A stretch of DNA of 33,372 nt, from assembly GCA_029856125.1 (NCBI GenBank), contig JAHQWJ010000068.1:1-33372 (forward strand). The letters are read 5' to 3'. Under the pieces are notes generated by a model, which was not told the DNA's origin, made no database searches, and saw only the letters and a list, made by a program, of their open reading frames with translations. The stretch comes from Promethearchaeia archaeon (GTDB lineage Archaea > Asgardarchaeota > Lokiarchaeia > Sigyniarchaeales > SOKP01). Below are positions 8,042 to 17,118 of this stretch, piece by piece; positions within the stretch are counted from its first letter, which is position 1; each line of letters starts with the position of its first letter. A program made the translations under genes and the position numbers.

Positions 8042-9556
8042 CTAATCTTTGTTGGATAAAATAACCAATTCTTTACTCTTCACAATATTTAAAGCATTAT
8101 TAATATATTCAGATAAAATTACATCCTCGTTAAGATGGGGGATTTTTTGGCGAACATAAGCATGACAAGCTTCTAGAATTTCGCTTGATTTTATTGGCCT
8201 TCTAAAATCAAAGGCTTGAGCGGCACATAAAAGTTCGATAGCTAAAATCTTTTCGAGGTTACCAATGATTCGAAGCGTCTTTCTTGCACTAATTGATCCC
8301 ATACTTACATGATCTTCTTGTCCCATTGATGTTGGAATACTATCTGCACTTGCCGGGAAACACATCGATTTATTCTCACTAGCTAATGCTGCTGTACTAT
8401 ATTGAGTTATCATGAAACCCGAATTTAATCCAGATTCTTTTATCAAATAAGCAGGTAAACCCCACTTTCCTTCTAACAGAAGGTAAGTTCTTCTATCTGA
8501 TATATTTCCTATTTCTGAGGCGGCCAATCCAACATAATCTAAAGGTAACGCAAGGGGTTGGCCGTGGAAATTACCACCACTTATTGCTTTCTCTTCGTTA
8601 AAGATTATTGGATTATCAGTTACTGAATTTAATTCACATATTAATACCTCGTTGAAGTGAAAAAAAGCATCTCTAGAAGCACCATGGACTTGTGGTATGC
8701 ATCGTATAGAATAAGGATCTTGAACTCTCCCACAATCTTTATGTGATTCAATAAATTTAGAATCTTTTAGAAATCTCCTAAATTTTTCGGCTACAAGCAT
8801 AGCACCGTGATGGGGTCTTAACTTAATTAATTCTTCATCAAAAGGTTGAGATGAACCTAAATAAGCTTCAAGACTGAGCGCACCAATAATATCGGCGTTA
8901 TCGAGACAATTACTAAACTTTTCAGAGATCATTACAGCATGTGCAGAAATAAATTGTGTCCCATTAATCAGTGCTAAACCCTCTTTAGCGTGCAATTTCA
9001 TAGGAGATAAATCGTATTCTTTTAATATCTTTGCTGCTTTGTGATAATTTTTACCATCTTTTGATAAATAACCTAACCCTATGAGGGGTAGAAACAAATG
9101 GGCTAAAGGAGCGAGATCTCCAGATGCTCCTACGGAGCCTTGTTCTGGAACCAATGGAATTATATTAGTTTCTACATGCCAATTAATACGTTCGATCACT
9201 TGTAGAGAAATTCCAGAAAATCCTTTACATAAAGCATGAATTTTCAAAATCATCATTAATTTTGACAACTCTTGTTTAATAGGCTCTCCAATACCCACGC
9301 TATGACTTTTTAAAAGATTTTCTTGTAATTTACCAGTTTGTTCTTTTGAAATAATGGTAGTACATAGCGATCCAAACCCAGTATTAACACTATATACTAA
9401 TTTTTTACCTTTAGCTATTTTTTGAACTGTTTCGTAGTTCTCTATAACTCTTGATTTAACGGCTTCACTAATTATTCCGTTTACTTCCCCATTAGCAATC
9501 TCTAACGCTAAACTAGGGGTTAAGTGCCCAATTCCATACTTAAACTCTTTATTCAT
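8042..9556 (-). CDS. hutH: Histidine ammonia-lyase
   Basis: A 504-residue enzyme that removes ammonia from L-histidine to give urocanate. The Ala144-Ser145-Gly146 triad in SVGASGDLAPLAHL forms the MIO prosthetic group by self-cyclisation, and Tyr55 in VYSVNTGFG is the catalytic tyrosine. The QEDHVSMG and SVTDNP motifs of HAL/PAL enzymes are also present. I start it at ATG 9556; a TTG three codons earlier (9565) is the alternative. It lies 18 bases after hutU and 13 before hutI, so the three are surely co-transcribed. Length and motifs fit HutH over phenylalanine ammonia-lyase, and the context settles the substrate. Confidence 0.96.
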   Translation of the reverse strand: MNKEFKYGIGHLTPSLALEIANGEVNGIISEAVKSRVIENYETVQKIAKGKKLVYSVNTGFGSLCTTIISKEQTGKLQENLLKSHSVGIGEPIKQELSKLMMILKIHALCKGFSGISLQVIERINWHVETNIIPLVPEQGSVGASGDLAPLAHLFLPLIGLGYLSKDGKNYHKAAKILKEYDLSPMKLHAKEGLALINGTQFISAHAVMISEKFSNCLDNADIIGALSLEAYLGSSQPFDEELIKLRPHHGAMLVAEKFRRFLKDSKFIESHKDCGRVQDPYSIRCIPQVHGASRDAFFHFNEVLICELNSVTDNPIIFNEEKAISGGNFHGQPLALPLDYVGLAASEIGNISDRRTYLLLEGKWGLPAYLIKESGLNSGFMITQYSTAALASENKSMCFPASADSIPTSMGQEDHVSMGSISARKTLRIIGNLEKILAIELLCAAQAFDFRRPIKSSEILEACHAYVRQKIPHLNEDVILSEYINNALNIVKSKELVILSNKD

Positions 9557-9574
9557 TTTAATCAATTTTATTAT

Positions 9575-11584
9575 TTATTTTTTCAATTTCGAATCTACAA
9601 TTTTTCGAACCATGCTCTCGTCTATTTGGAATGGTAAAGTAATTTGCCCTCTCTCCTTATGCTTTACATTCCAATTATAAGCTGTGTCCAAAGCATTTAC
9701 ATTTCTCGCCCAAGCTCTTCTTGCTACGCCACAGGTTACATCCCATTCTATGGCATTTCTTATAATTTCATTAACGCGTTCGGATCCATCCAAAACTAAT
9801 CCAAATCCTCCATTAATAGCCTTTCCAGTACCAACGCCACCTCCATTTGATAACACACACATCGTCATACCTCGAGCGATATTTCCAGCCCAACTATGGT
9901 GAGCCATATCTGCCATAATATTACTACCATCTTTAATATTTGATGTCTCTCTAAAGGGAGAGTCAGTACCAGATACATCATGGTGGTCTCTACCGAGCAT
10001 AATGGGACCAATTTCGCCAGATCTGATTAATTCGTTAAATTGTAAAGCGATATTTACGCGTGTTTCCATGTCAGCATATAATATACGAGCTTGTGAACCC
10101 ACTACTAGTTTATTCATTTCAGCATTTTTAATCCAATACCAATTATCGCGATCTTGAGCTCTACGGTTTGGATCTATACAAGAAAGAGCGACTTGATCTG
10201 TTTTTATTAAATCTGAATGTTCTAAACTTAAGCAAACCCATCGAAAAGGACCATAACCATAATCAAAACACAATGGTCCCATGATGTGCTCAACATATGA
10301 TGGAAAGATGAATCCGTTTTTGGGGTCTCCATCTATTGCAATTTCATTAACTCCAGCATCATAAACAGCTTTAAGAAATGAATTACCATAGTCCCAAAAT
10401 TTCGTTCCCTTATTAACCATAATTTTGATAAGTCTATATTGTTCACGTAATGATTCATTAACTAGTTTTTCGAATTCTTTTCGATTTGTTTTCAACAATT
10501 CTCTACCTTCATCGAAATTTAGGCTAAAAGGAGTATAACCTCCATCGTAAGGAGCGTGACAAGACGTCTGATCCGAGGCAAGCTCAACCTTAATATCGTG
10601 ATCCACTACATATTTCCATATATCAACTATATTACCTTGATAAGCTATAGAAACAGGTTCTTTTTTTGTTCTATATTCTTCCACCCAACTAAAGATTTCT
10701 TCAAGGTTTTTTGAAACTTTACTTACCCATCCTTGTTCATATCGAGTTGTAATACGAGACTTATCAACCTCTGCTATTATACCGATACCACCTGCGATTT
10801 CTATAGCTTTAGCTTGAGCGCCACTCATACCACCTAAGCCAGAGGTAATATATAAAACACCCTTGAGACCTTCATCTTGAGGTATCCCTAAATATAGTCT
10901 TCCAGCGTTAAGTAAAGTTATATATGTTCCATGAACGATTCCTTGGGGACCTATATACATCCATCCTCCCGCAGTCATTTGTCCATAATTCGCAACTCCT
11001 AAAGCTGAAGCTCTTTGAAATTCTTCAGGGGTGTCAAATAAACCAATCATTAATCCATTGGTCATAATTACTCTTGGAGCATCTCTTTTGCTTGGAAACA
11101 AACCAAGAGGATGCCCAGACATAACAACTAATGTTTGATCGTCCTTAATAACTTCGAGGTATTGTTTGATTAATCTATATTGTAACCAGTTCTCGCATAC
11201 TTGCCCACTTTCTCCATATGTGACTAATTCGTAGGGATAAAGTGCTACATCAAAATCTAAGTTGTTATCAATCATGAGTTGTATCGCTCGTGCTTCAAGA
11301 ATACCTTTATATTCATTGATGGGCTTAGCTCTTATGTGTTCGGATGGTCGATAACGGTAAGCGTAAATTCTTCCTTTATTAGTTAACTCACTTAAAAATT
11401 CGGGCGCAAGTTGGTCATGTAAGCTTTCAGGAACGTATCTTAACGCATTTTTTAGAGCAATAATTGTTTCTTCACGATTTAAGTTGTATCCACGACTTGG
11501 AGCCCTACGAATACCTTGTTCGAACACTGGATCAAGCGGTAATTCATCGTGTAATTTAATTTTCATTGCTTTAGTAATGTCCAT
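9575..11584 (-). CDS. hutU: Urocanate hydratase, long (animal-like) form
   Basis: Adds water to urocanate to give imidazolonepropionate, using a tightly bound NAD+. At 669 residues it is about 110 longer than the roughly 555-residue enzymes of Bacillus and Pseudomonas and close to animal UROC1 (about 676). The match to the animal type is seen from recall in NALRYVPESLHDQLAPEF, GRIYAYRYRP, VMSGHPLGLFPS, YGQMTAGGWMYIGPQGIVHGT, SGLGGMSGAQAKA, GSDQTSCH-like ASDQTSCHAPYDGGY, and RDHHDVSGTDSPFRETSN. First gene of the hut operon, with a TATA box and paired direct repeats upstream and an AGGT motif 7-8 bases before the ATG. The origin of the long form in this archaeon is discussed under findings. Confidence 0.96.
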   Translation of the reverse strand: MDITKAMKIKLHDELPLDPVFEQGIRRAPSRGYNLNREETIIALKNALRYVPESLHDQLAPEFLSELTNKGRIYAYRYRPSEHIRAKPINEYKGILEARAIQLMIDNNLDFDVALYPYELVTYGESGQVCENWLQYRLIKQYLEVIKDDQTLVVMSGHPLGLFPSKRDAPRVIMTNGLMIGLFDTPEEFQRASALGVANYGQMTAGGWMYIGPQGIVHGTYITLLNAGRLYLGIPQDEGLKGVLYITSGLGGMSGAQAKAIEIAGGIGIIAEVDKSRITTRYEQGWVSKVSKNLEEIFSWVEEYRTKKEPVSIAYQGNIVDIWKYVVDHDIKVELASDQTSCHAPYDGGYTPFSLNFDEGRELLKTNRKEFEKLVNESLREQYRLIKIMVNKGTKFWDYGNSFLKAVYDAGVNEIAIDGDPKNGFIFPSYVEHIMGPLCFDYGYGPFRWVCLSLEHSDLIKTDQVALSCIDPNRRAQDRDNWYWIKNAEMNKLVVGSQARILYADMETRVNIALQFNELIRSGEIGPIMLGRDHHDVSGTDSPFRETSNIKDGSNIMADMAHHSWAGNIARGMTMCVLSNGGGVGTGKAINGGFGLVLDGSERVNEIIRNAIEWDVTCGVARRAWARNVNALDTAYNWNVKHKERGQITLPFQIDESMVRKIVDSKLKK

Positions 11585-11653
11585 ACTTTAACCTAACATA
11601 AATATGTATATATATTTTAGAGTAAATGTTTCATACCACTAAAAAATGTTTCA
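11585..11653 (-). promoter_or_regulatory. hut operon promoter with two 10-base direct repeats
   Basis: On the minus strand a TATA element (AAAATATATATAC, about 11607-11619) lies about 30 bases before the hutU ATG. Just upstream are two exact copies of TGAAACATTT (11644-11653 and 11624-11633) exactly 20 bases apart, i.e. two DNA turns on the same face. The position next to the TATA box suits an activator or a repressor that controls the hut genes; no regulator gene is identified in the window. Confidence 0.5.
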
Positions 11654-11784
11654 AATGGAATTCAAATTTTATAAAACTTTTTCTTTTTCTAACCCGAAAA
11701 ATAGCCATGAGATAAAGGCAAAAGATAAAATGAAGGGAACTATTTTCCTATTAAAATAAACCTACAAATACTTGAGCAATTAAA

Positions 11785-11988
11785 TTGAAGGGAACAAAGC
11801 GAGCAGACATCAAATTAGGTATCCGAGTTTTAATCGTATTAAAGAAAGACCAGCGATCTGGTAAGTTAACCGAGGGTATAGTCAAAGATGTGCTTACAAA
11901 TTCTCCTAATCACCATCATGGAATTAAAGTTCGGTTGAGGAGCGGTGAAATTGGGCGAGTAAAAAAAATAATTAGCTCTAAGCAATAG
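11785..11988 (+). CDS. YwbE family protein (DUF2196)
   Basis: A 67-residue basic protein beginning at a TTG codon; an in-frame stop lies at 11773-11775, and the start agrees with the N-terminus of Bacillus YwbE as I recall it. The sequence contains KRADIKLGIRVLIVLKKDQRSGKLTEGIVKDVLT, then HHHGIKVRLRSGEIGRVKKI, a small SH3-like beta barrel of the KOW type. The function is unknown; the fold suggests nucleic-acid binding. The TATA-like TATTAAAATA near 11749 suggests a short leader. It stands alone between the hut operon and AOR and looks unrelated to either. Confidence 0.85.
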   Translation: MKGTKRADIKLGIRVLIVLKKDQRSGKLTEGIVKDVLTNSPNHHHGIKVRLRSGEIGRVKKIISSKQ

Positions 11989-12013
11989 GGTAGTAAAAAC
12001 TAATCCAGAACTA

Positions 12014-12031
12014 TAAAAAAAGAAAAAGTAA
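12014..12031 (-). terminator. T-rich terminator after AOR
   Basis: On the minus strand just past the AOR stop the sequence has three T-runs (seven, five and seven Ts, separated by single bases or pairs), a typical archaeal T-tract terminator. It lies only a few dozen bases from the end of the converging YwbE gene. Confidence 0.5.
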
Positions 12032-12036
12032 AAAAA

Positions 12037-13875
12037 CTATAAATTATCTAAACCTAAGGATTTAAGTTTTTTTTGATTTGGATAACCAGATTCTTTATCG
12101 AATTGTCGAAATTCATAATAGGCGTTTTTTAATTTTTGAAAATTTGGTGTTTTTCCAGCGGAGCCTCCTTCTTTAACGGGATTAAGTACGATCTTTGGCA
12201 ATCTATCATCTGCTGCTGTAAGTCCCATTTTTAAATTAAACATTCTTTTAATCATGTATATACGTTCCCCTAACAGCTTAAAATCCTCCATGGCTAATTT
12301 TAACCCAGTTGCTTTATTTACCAATTCTAAAATCATCTCAGAAGGAGGATTGGCAAAAGAACAGATAATTAATGACGCATATAATGCTCGATAATTTTGA
12401 AGACGAGCGCAAAATTCTGCCATAGGTTCATCATCTTGATACCAATCGACATTTAATTCGATTCCAAATTCTTTAAAGGGTAATCCAAGTATTGCCATAT
12501 AAGCATCACACGATGTATGGCAAGGTCCCCGAGGAGTAGCTAAAGCATAACCAGCTGCCATGCCGTACATGCGTCGTAAATCGTGGTATGGAATTTCCAT
12601 CCCGTAAACCGTAGCGATATCATCTTGAGGAATCTTGAATTTTTTTCCAACATAATCGGAACCTTCAGCCATAACCTCGCCAATGCCTTCCCTTAGCGCA
12701 ATTTTTTTTAATAATTCGAGAGCAGGAGTGATTTCACCCCATTTTGGTTCTAATCCGTTCAGATCTTCAGAATTAATTCTACCTGTATCGAAAAGATCAT
12801 ATATAAACGATATTGTACTACTTCCGCTTATCGTATCGATTCCGTAATCATTACATAAGTAATTTGCTCTTTGAATCCCTCCGAGATTATCCACCAAGAG
12901 CATAGATCCAAATCCAGCTACGGTTTCGTATTCAGCTGCTTCTATTTCACCATCAGTTTTATATTCCCCTTCATCAATTTTCACCCTCTTTGAACAACCT
13001 ATAGGACATGAATAGCAGGGATAACTTCCCGTGAACATCGTTTCGAATGCGGTAGAGCCCGATATGTTGAAAGCACCTTCCCAAGTTCCTTGTTTCCAGT
13101 ATTTAATTGGTAGTTCGCCTGAAGCATTATACATATCAACCCCACTTGATGTACCTAAATCCCCAAACATTTGTGTTGCAAAAGCGGAATTAATGGTGTC
13201 TGTTGTTAGTTTAGTAGCTTGTTTAAAACCTTCAGGTTCAAAAGCATTATATTTCCTTTTTGTTCCTCTAACTGTAATTGCTTTCAATTTTTTTGAACCC
13301 ATAACGGCTCCCATACCTGTTCTTCCAGCAGCTTTATCTTCGGAAGCAATTATAGCATATTTTACAAGATTTTCACCTGCTTGCCCTATACATGCAACGC
13401 GTGTTAGTTGGGATCCTGATTTTTCCTTCAATATTTTGGATGTCTCAAATATACCCTTCCCCCACAAGTCCGAAGCATCCTTAATTTCCGCTTTATTCTC
13501 ACTTATTTCTAAGAATACCGGACTCTCCGATGACCCTTTAAATACAATCCCATCGTAACCTACCTTTCTTAATTCTGGGCCGAAAAATCCTCCGCAATTC
13601 GATTCCCCCCATATTCCTGTGAGGGGTGATTTAGCACAAACTACGAATCTACCACTTGTAGGAGCGTTTGAACCGCACAAAAGACCAGTCATAAACATTA
13701 ATATGTTGTCTGGTGAAAGAGGGTCAGTATCTTTATCAATCTTGTCAAATAAATATTTACAAGCATATCCAGCGCCCCCAAGAAAATTAGTAGCAATAGT
13801 ATCGTCAATTTCTTCTTCACTAATCTCTTTATTGGATAAATTAACTATTAAAAGCTTACCTTCAAATCCTTTCAT
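12037..13875 (-). CDS. aor: Tungsten-containing aldehyde:ferredoxin oxidoreductase
   Basis: A 612-residue enzyme of the AOR family, which oxidises aldehydes to carboxylic acids with ferredoxin as acceptor. The 4Fe-4S ligands are Cys287-x2-Cys290-x3-Cys294 and Cys505, almost the same spacing as the Pyrococcus enzyme. The pterin-binding regions include FLGGAGYACKYLF, GESNCGGFFGPELRKVGYDG and GRTGMGAVMGSKKLKAI. The length is normal, with no signal peptide, so it is cytoplasmic. An AGGTG Shine-Dalgarno (13884-13888) sits eight bases before the ATG and a TATA box (TCTATAAATAG) near 13917-13927. The nearby iron alcohol dehydrogenase could exchange aldehyde with it. Which AOR subgroup (AOR, FOR, GOR or other) cannot be told here. 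Confidence 0.93.
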   Translation of the reverse strand: MKGFEGKLLIVNLSNKEISEEEIDDTIATNFLGGAGYACKYLFDKIDKDTDPLSPDNILMFMTGLLCGSNAPTSGRFVVCAKSPLTGIWGESNCGGFFGPELRKVGYDGIVFKGSSESPVFLEISENKAEIKDASDLWGKGIFETSKILKEKSGSQLTRVACIGQAGENLVKYAIIASEDKAAGRTGMGAVMGSKKLKAITVRGTKRKYNAFEPEGFKQATKLTTDTINSAFATQMFGDLGTSSGVDMYNASGELPIKYWKQGTWEGAFNISGSTAFETMFTGSYPCYSCPIGCSKRVKIDEGEYKTDGEIEAAEYETVAGFGSMLLVDNLGGIQRANYLCNDYGIDTISGSSTISFIYDLFDTGRINSEDLNGLEPKWGEITPALELLKKIALREGIGEVMAEGSDYVGKKFKIPQDDIATVYGMEIPYHDLRRMYGMAAGYALATPRGPCHTSCDAYMAILGLPFKEFGIELNVDWYQDDEPMAEFCARLQNYRALYASLIICSFANPPSEMILELVNKATGLKLAMEDFKLLGERIYMIKRMFNLKMGLTAADDRLPKIVLNPVKEGGSAGKTPNFQKLKNAYYEFRQFDKESGYPNQKKLKSLGLDNL

Positions 13876-13883
13876 TTAATTAG

Positions 13884-13927
13884 CACCTTATTATTATATG
13901 AAAAATTAATTTTTTACTATTTATAGA
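13884..13927 (-). promoter_or_regulatory. AOR promoter and Shine-Dalgarno
   Basis: Minus strand: TCTATAAATAG near 13917-13927 as TATA box, then AGGTG at 13888-13884, then eight bases, then ATG at 13875. This is a clean local reference for how translation starts are marked in this genome and is used below to judge coaD and pheT. Confidence 0.55.
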
Positions 13928-13997
13928 TTTAATCGTAGATTTTTATCTACCAATTCAAGTTTAGAATTAATAAGGCGAAATTTATATTTTCCTAAAT

Positions 13998-14012
13998 AAA
14001 AAAGCTTAAGCT
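13998..14012 (-). terminator. Palindrome plus T-tract at the end of the LRR gene
   Basis: A perfect 10-base palindrome AGCTTAAGCT (14003-14012) overlaps the TAG stop of the LRR gene and runs straight into six Ts on the minus strand. The stem is too short to be a strong bacterial-type terminator, but the T-run alone may suffice in archaea. Confidence 0.35.
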
Positions 14013-15741
14013 ATTTAAAAATTTTAACTTCACGAGCTTCTAATGTTTCGAGTGAAGAAGGAAACTTCTTGAGATTATTACGCTCTATATTTAAGTACTG
14101 AAGAGAAGAAAGTGATTCTATTGATTTTGGTATATGGTTAATGAAATTTGTTCTTAAAAATAAATATTTCAAGGATTTGAGATTTCCAATAGAATCAGGT
14201 ATCTCTGTGAGCTTGTTGTTACCTAAATAAAGATATTTTAGATTTTTTAAATCCCCGATTGTATCTGGAATCTCTGTCAAATTATTATAATATAGATAAA
14301 GCCTTTTAAGAGATTGTAAAGATCCAATCGTATCGGGAATTGTACTGATTGTATTTTTACCTAAATCTAAATTTTCTAAAGATGTTAAAGAACCAATGCT
14401 ATTTGGTATCGTTACGAGTCGATTAAATCCTAAAACTAAGTTTTTTATTACGGGCAACTTTCCTATGGATGGTGTTAATTCCCTTAATTTATTAGTAGAA
14501 ATATCTAACTCTTTTAATGCTTCCAACGAGCCTATTGAACTTGGCAAAATTGTCAATTGATTTTTACTTAAATCTAATATTTCAAGAGATTTTAAGTTCC
14601 CAAGAGATTCAGGAAGAGATTTTAATTTGTTATCATATAAATCTAACTCCTTTAATGATGAAAGATCTCCAATCGAGTCGGGCAACTTCTCAAGCTCGTT
14701 ACGATCTATCTTTAATGTTTCAAGAGTATTTAATTTACAAATTGAATCTGGTAATTGTTTAAGCATATTTCTGTCCGACTTTATTGTTTTAATCGCGCTT
14801 AGGGCCTCGAGCTCAGGCAGTGAAGTTAATTGATTATTTATTAGCTCTAATTTAATAAGGGATTTAAGTGAATTCATGGATTTTGGTAGCTCAGTAAGGT
14901 AATTGGAAGAAACATTTAAGTTTTCTAATAATTCAAGAAATCCTATCGACTCCGGGAGAATAGGAAGCTTATTAGACATTAATCCTAAATATTTAAGGTT
15001 TACTAAGTCCCCTATAGAATCTGGTAGATAAGTAAGACTATTTCCTTTTAAGAAAAGAGACGATAAAGAAGTTAGATTACCTATTGAGTTAGGTAATTTG
15101 CTTAACTTATTGTTTCTCAAATTTAATCTCTTTAAAGAACTCAGAAATCCTATAGCTTCAGGTAAAATATCAAGGTTGTTACTTCCTAAATATAACATTT
15201 TTAGAGATTTTAATTCTTTAATAGAGTCTGGGAGTTCGTCTATCTTATTATGACTTAAATCTAAAGATACTAGGTTTTTCAATGCTCCTATAGTATCAGG
15301 AATTTTGCACAGAGAGTTTTCACTCAGATCTAATAGAGTAAGGCAAGATAATGAGCTAATAGTATCCGGTAATAAAGTTAAACGATTGGTTTCTAAATGT
15401 AATTCTTTTAATGAGGAGAGAGAATAAATCGCTTTTGGTAATTTTATTAACTTATTTTCACTTAAGTCTAAAGTATCAAGCGAAGAAATAAAACAAAGCT
15501 CTTCCGGAATAACTTTTAACTTGTTGCCTCTCAGTAGAATTTTTTTTAAACGAGTTAGAGTTGTAATTTTCTCGGGTATAATAGTTAATCCACAGGAAAA
15601 TAGACTTAAGCCCTCTACATGGTTATCTTTAACAGTATATCCAAAAGTATAACTTTGAAGATCTGAAACTTCTGGTATAGATAAGCCTATTAGTTTTTCT
15701 AAGTAATTAAGAAATTTATGTTCTTCTTCACTAATTGGCAT
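14011..15741 (-). CDS. Leucine-rich repeat protein, 23 repeats
   Basis: A 576-residue protein. Residues 1-41 are a short acidic cap; residues 42-569 are 23 consecutive leucine-rich repeats of the form LxxLxLxxNxLxxLPxxIxxLxx, followed by a 7-residue tail. All repeats are 23 residues long except the twelfth (295-316), which has 22. No signal peptide or membrane helix is seen, so it is probably cytoplasmic and acts as a protein-binding scaffold. Multi-LRR proteins of this bacterial/plant-like class are common in Lokiarchaeia. The ATG at 15741 is chosen over a TTG at 15753 because GGAG lies about seven bases before the ATG. It sits between AOR and the alcohol dehydrogenase on the same strand but with its own TATA-like element near 15811-15822. 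The partner is unknown. Confidence 0.92.
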   Translation of the reverse strand: MPISEEEHKFLNYLEKLIGLSIPEVSDLQSYTFGYTVKDNHVEGLSLFSCGLTIIPEKITTLTRLKKILLRGNKLKVIPEELCFISSLDTLDLSENKLIKLPKAIYSLSSLKELHLETNRLTLLPDTISSLSCLTLLDLSENSLCKIPDTIGALKNLVSLDLSHNKIDELPDSIKELKSLKMLYLGSNNLDILPEAIGFLSSLKRLNLRNNKLSKLPNSIGNLTSLSSLFLKGNSLTYLPDSIGDLVNLKYLGLMSNKLPILPESIGFLELLENLNVSSNYLTELPKSMNSLKSLIKLELINNQLTSLPELEALSAIKTIKSDRNMLKQLPDSICKLNTLETLKIDRNELEKLPDSIGDLSSLKELDLYDNKLKSLPESLGNLKSLEILDLSKNQLTILPSSIGSLEALKELDISTNKLRELTPSIGKLPVIKNLVLGFNRLVTIPNSIGSLTSLENLDLGKNTISTIPDTIGSLQSLKRLYLYYNNLTEIPDTIGDLKNLKYLYLGNNKLTEIPDSIGNLKSLKYLFLRTNFINHIPKSIESLSSLQYLNIERNNLKKFPSSLETLEAREVKIFK

Positions 15742-15864
15742 GAAAATCTCCAAATATGTTATTCATTCATAAAATTATTAATAAATAATCTAAAAAAATA
15801 ATAGAAAATGGAATATTTATGGTTTAACATTTCGACAATTTTGAAGTAGAAATAACAATTTAAG

Positions 15865-15881
15865 AAAAAAACAAAAAAAAA
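15865..15881 (-). terminator. T-tract terminator after the alcohol dehydrogenase
   Basis: On the minus strand about 35 bases past the stop there are nine or ten Ts, a G, and seven more Ts. It separates the dehydrogenase transcript from the LRR gene, so these two are probably not one operon. Confidence 0.5.
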
Positions 15882-15915
15882 TAGTTGTTATAATTGAATT
15901 AAAAATAATCTAAAC

Positions 15916-17118
15916 TTAGAAATCAACATCTTTTCCTTCATAAGCGTATTGGTATAATTTAGCAAAATGCTTTTGTTCACTACTCGTTGATCTCGGAGTG
16001 AGAACAGAACTCGCGTCTTGATAACACAAATTAACTAGATTATCCAAATCTTTTTCAAAGTCCTCTTTTGAAACACCAGTTTCTTTAAGAGTTAAAGGAA
16101 AATTAACTTCCTTTTGAAGCTCAACCAATTTTTCTATAACTTTGTTAGCAGCTTTTTTAGAATCTTCGGTCCAAGGAACCCATCCTAATTGTTTTGCAAG
16201 TTTTGCATAAATTTCAATCGCATCAAATTTATCTGGATCATTTAAAATAAACTGAGTAACATATTTCAACACAATTCCTACACTTTTTCCGTGATGGACA
16301 TGATACATCGAGCCCCACGAATGCCCAAGTGTGTGTCCTATATGTACTTGTCCATTTCCAAAAGCTAGCCCTGCAATAGTAGCAGCCTGGTGAAGAAAAT
16401 TTCTCGCTTCTTGATTTTTTCCGTCCTTATAAATTATAGGTAAATATTTAAAGATTAATTCGATTGCTTTTAGTGCTAAAGCATCACTAAATTCATTTCT
16501 CCATAAAGTTCCTAAACCTTCGATAGCATGAGCAAGAGCATCAAAAGCTGTGTCAACTGTGAGTTCTGTAGGCATGCCAATTGGAAATATTGGGTCTACT
16601 ATAGCGTAGGTTGGTATTAGACCTCTATGAAGATAGAAGTACTTCTTCCATATCTCATCTTCATAGCGAGAAATTACAGTTACAAACGTTGTTTCTGCTC
16701 CCGTTCCAGAAGTCGTAGGAATCGCAACCATCTTTGCTTTTTTGCCCATATCATATAGATCATTTCTAAATGTATGAATGTCATCCAGAACAAAATCAGG
16801 AAATTCGTATAGACACCAAACCACTTTAGCAGTATCCATAACTGAGCCACCACCTAACGCAATAATAATATCAGGAGAATAATTTAAACACTGTTCTCGA
16901 GCTTTTAGAACGCCTTCTTCTCTTGGATCTGGGACAACATCGTCAAAAACTTCATATTGCTTTCCAGATTTATCAAGGGTGTCAGTTAGAATTTTTAAAT
17001 AGCCTAAATCTTTAACAACTTTATCAGTAATAATAAAACATTTATCCCCTGAAATATTCTCCATGAAATCTAGGGAATCAGGTCCATAAATTATATTAGG
17101 GGAAAAGAAAAACCACAT
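15916..17118 (-). CDS. Iron-containing alcohol dehydrogenase
   Basis: A 400-residue group III (Fe-ADH) enzyme. The NAD(P)-binding part has the GGGSVMDTAK motif (residues 89-98) and PTTSGTGAETT (134-144). The likely metal ligands are Asp193, His197, His262 and His276, within AFDALAHAIE and GHTLGHSWGSMYHVHHG. It interconverts an alcohol and an aldehyde with NAD(P)H; the substrate cannot be told from sequence. Upstream, GGTGA (17128-17132) lies nine bases before the ATG. Located near AOR, it could reduce excess aldehyde to alcohol or feed aldehyde to AOR. The C-terminal tail beyond the usual domain (about 30 residues with PRSTSSEQKHF) is of the type found in butanol-dehydrogenase-like members. 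Confidence 0.92.
   Translation of the reverse strand: MWFFFSPNIIYGPDSLDFMENISGDKCFIITDKVVKDLGYLKILTDTLDKSGKQYEVFDDVVPDPREEGVLKAREQCLNYSPDIIIALGGGSVMDTAKVVWCLYEFPDFVLDDIHTFRNDLYDMGKKAKMVAIPTTSGTGAETTFVTVISRYEDEIWKKYFYLHRGLIPTYAIVDPIFPIGMPTELTVDTAFDALAHAIEGLGTLWRNEFSDALALKAIELIFKYLPIIYKDGKNQEARNFLHQAATIAGLAFGNGQVHIGHTLGHSWGSMYHVHHGKSVGIVLKYVTQFILNDPDKFDAIEIYAKLAKQLGWVPWTEDSKKAANKVIEKLVELQKEVNFPLTLKETGVSKEDFEKDLDNLVNLCYQDASSVLTPRSTSSEQKHFAKLYQYAYEGKDVDF

Noticed and set aside
13031..13558. A long open frame on the plus strand opposite the AOR gene
   Set aside because: It lies wholly antisense to a well-conserved AOR and shows no family resemblance; a by-product of codon use.
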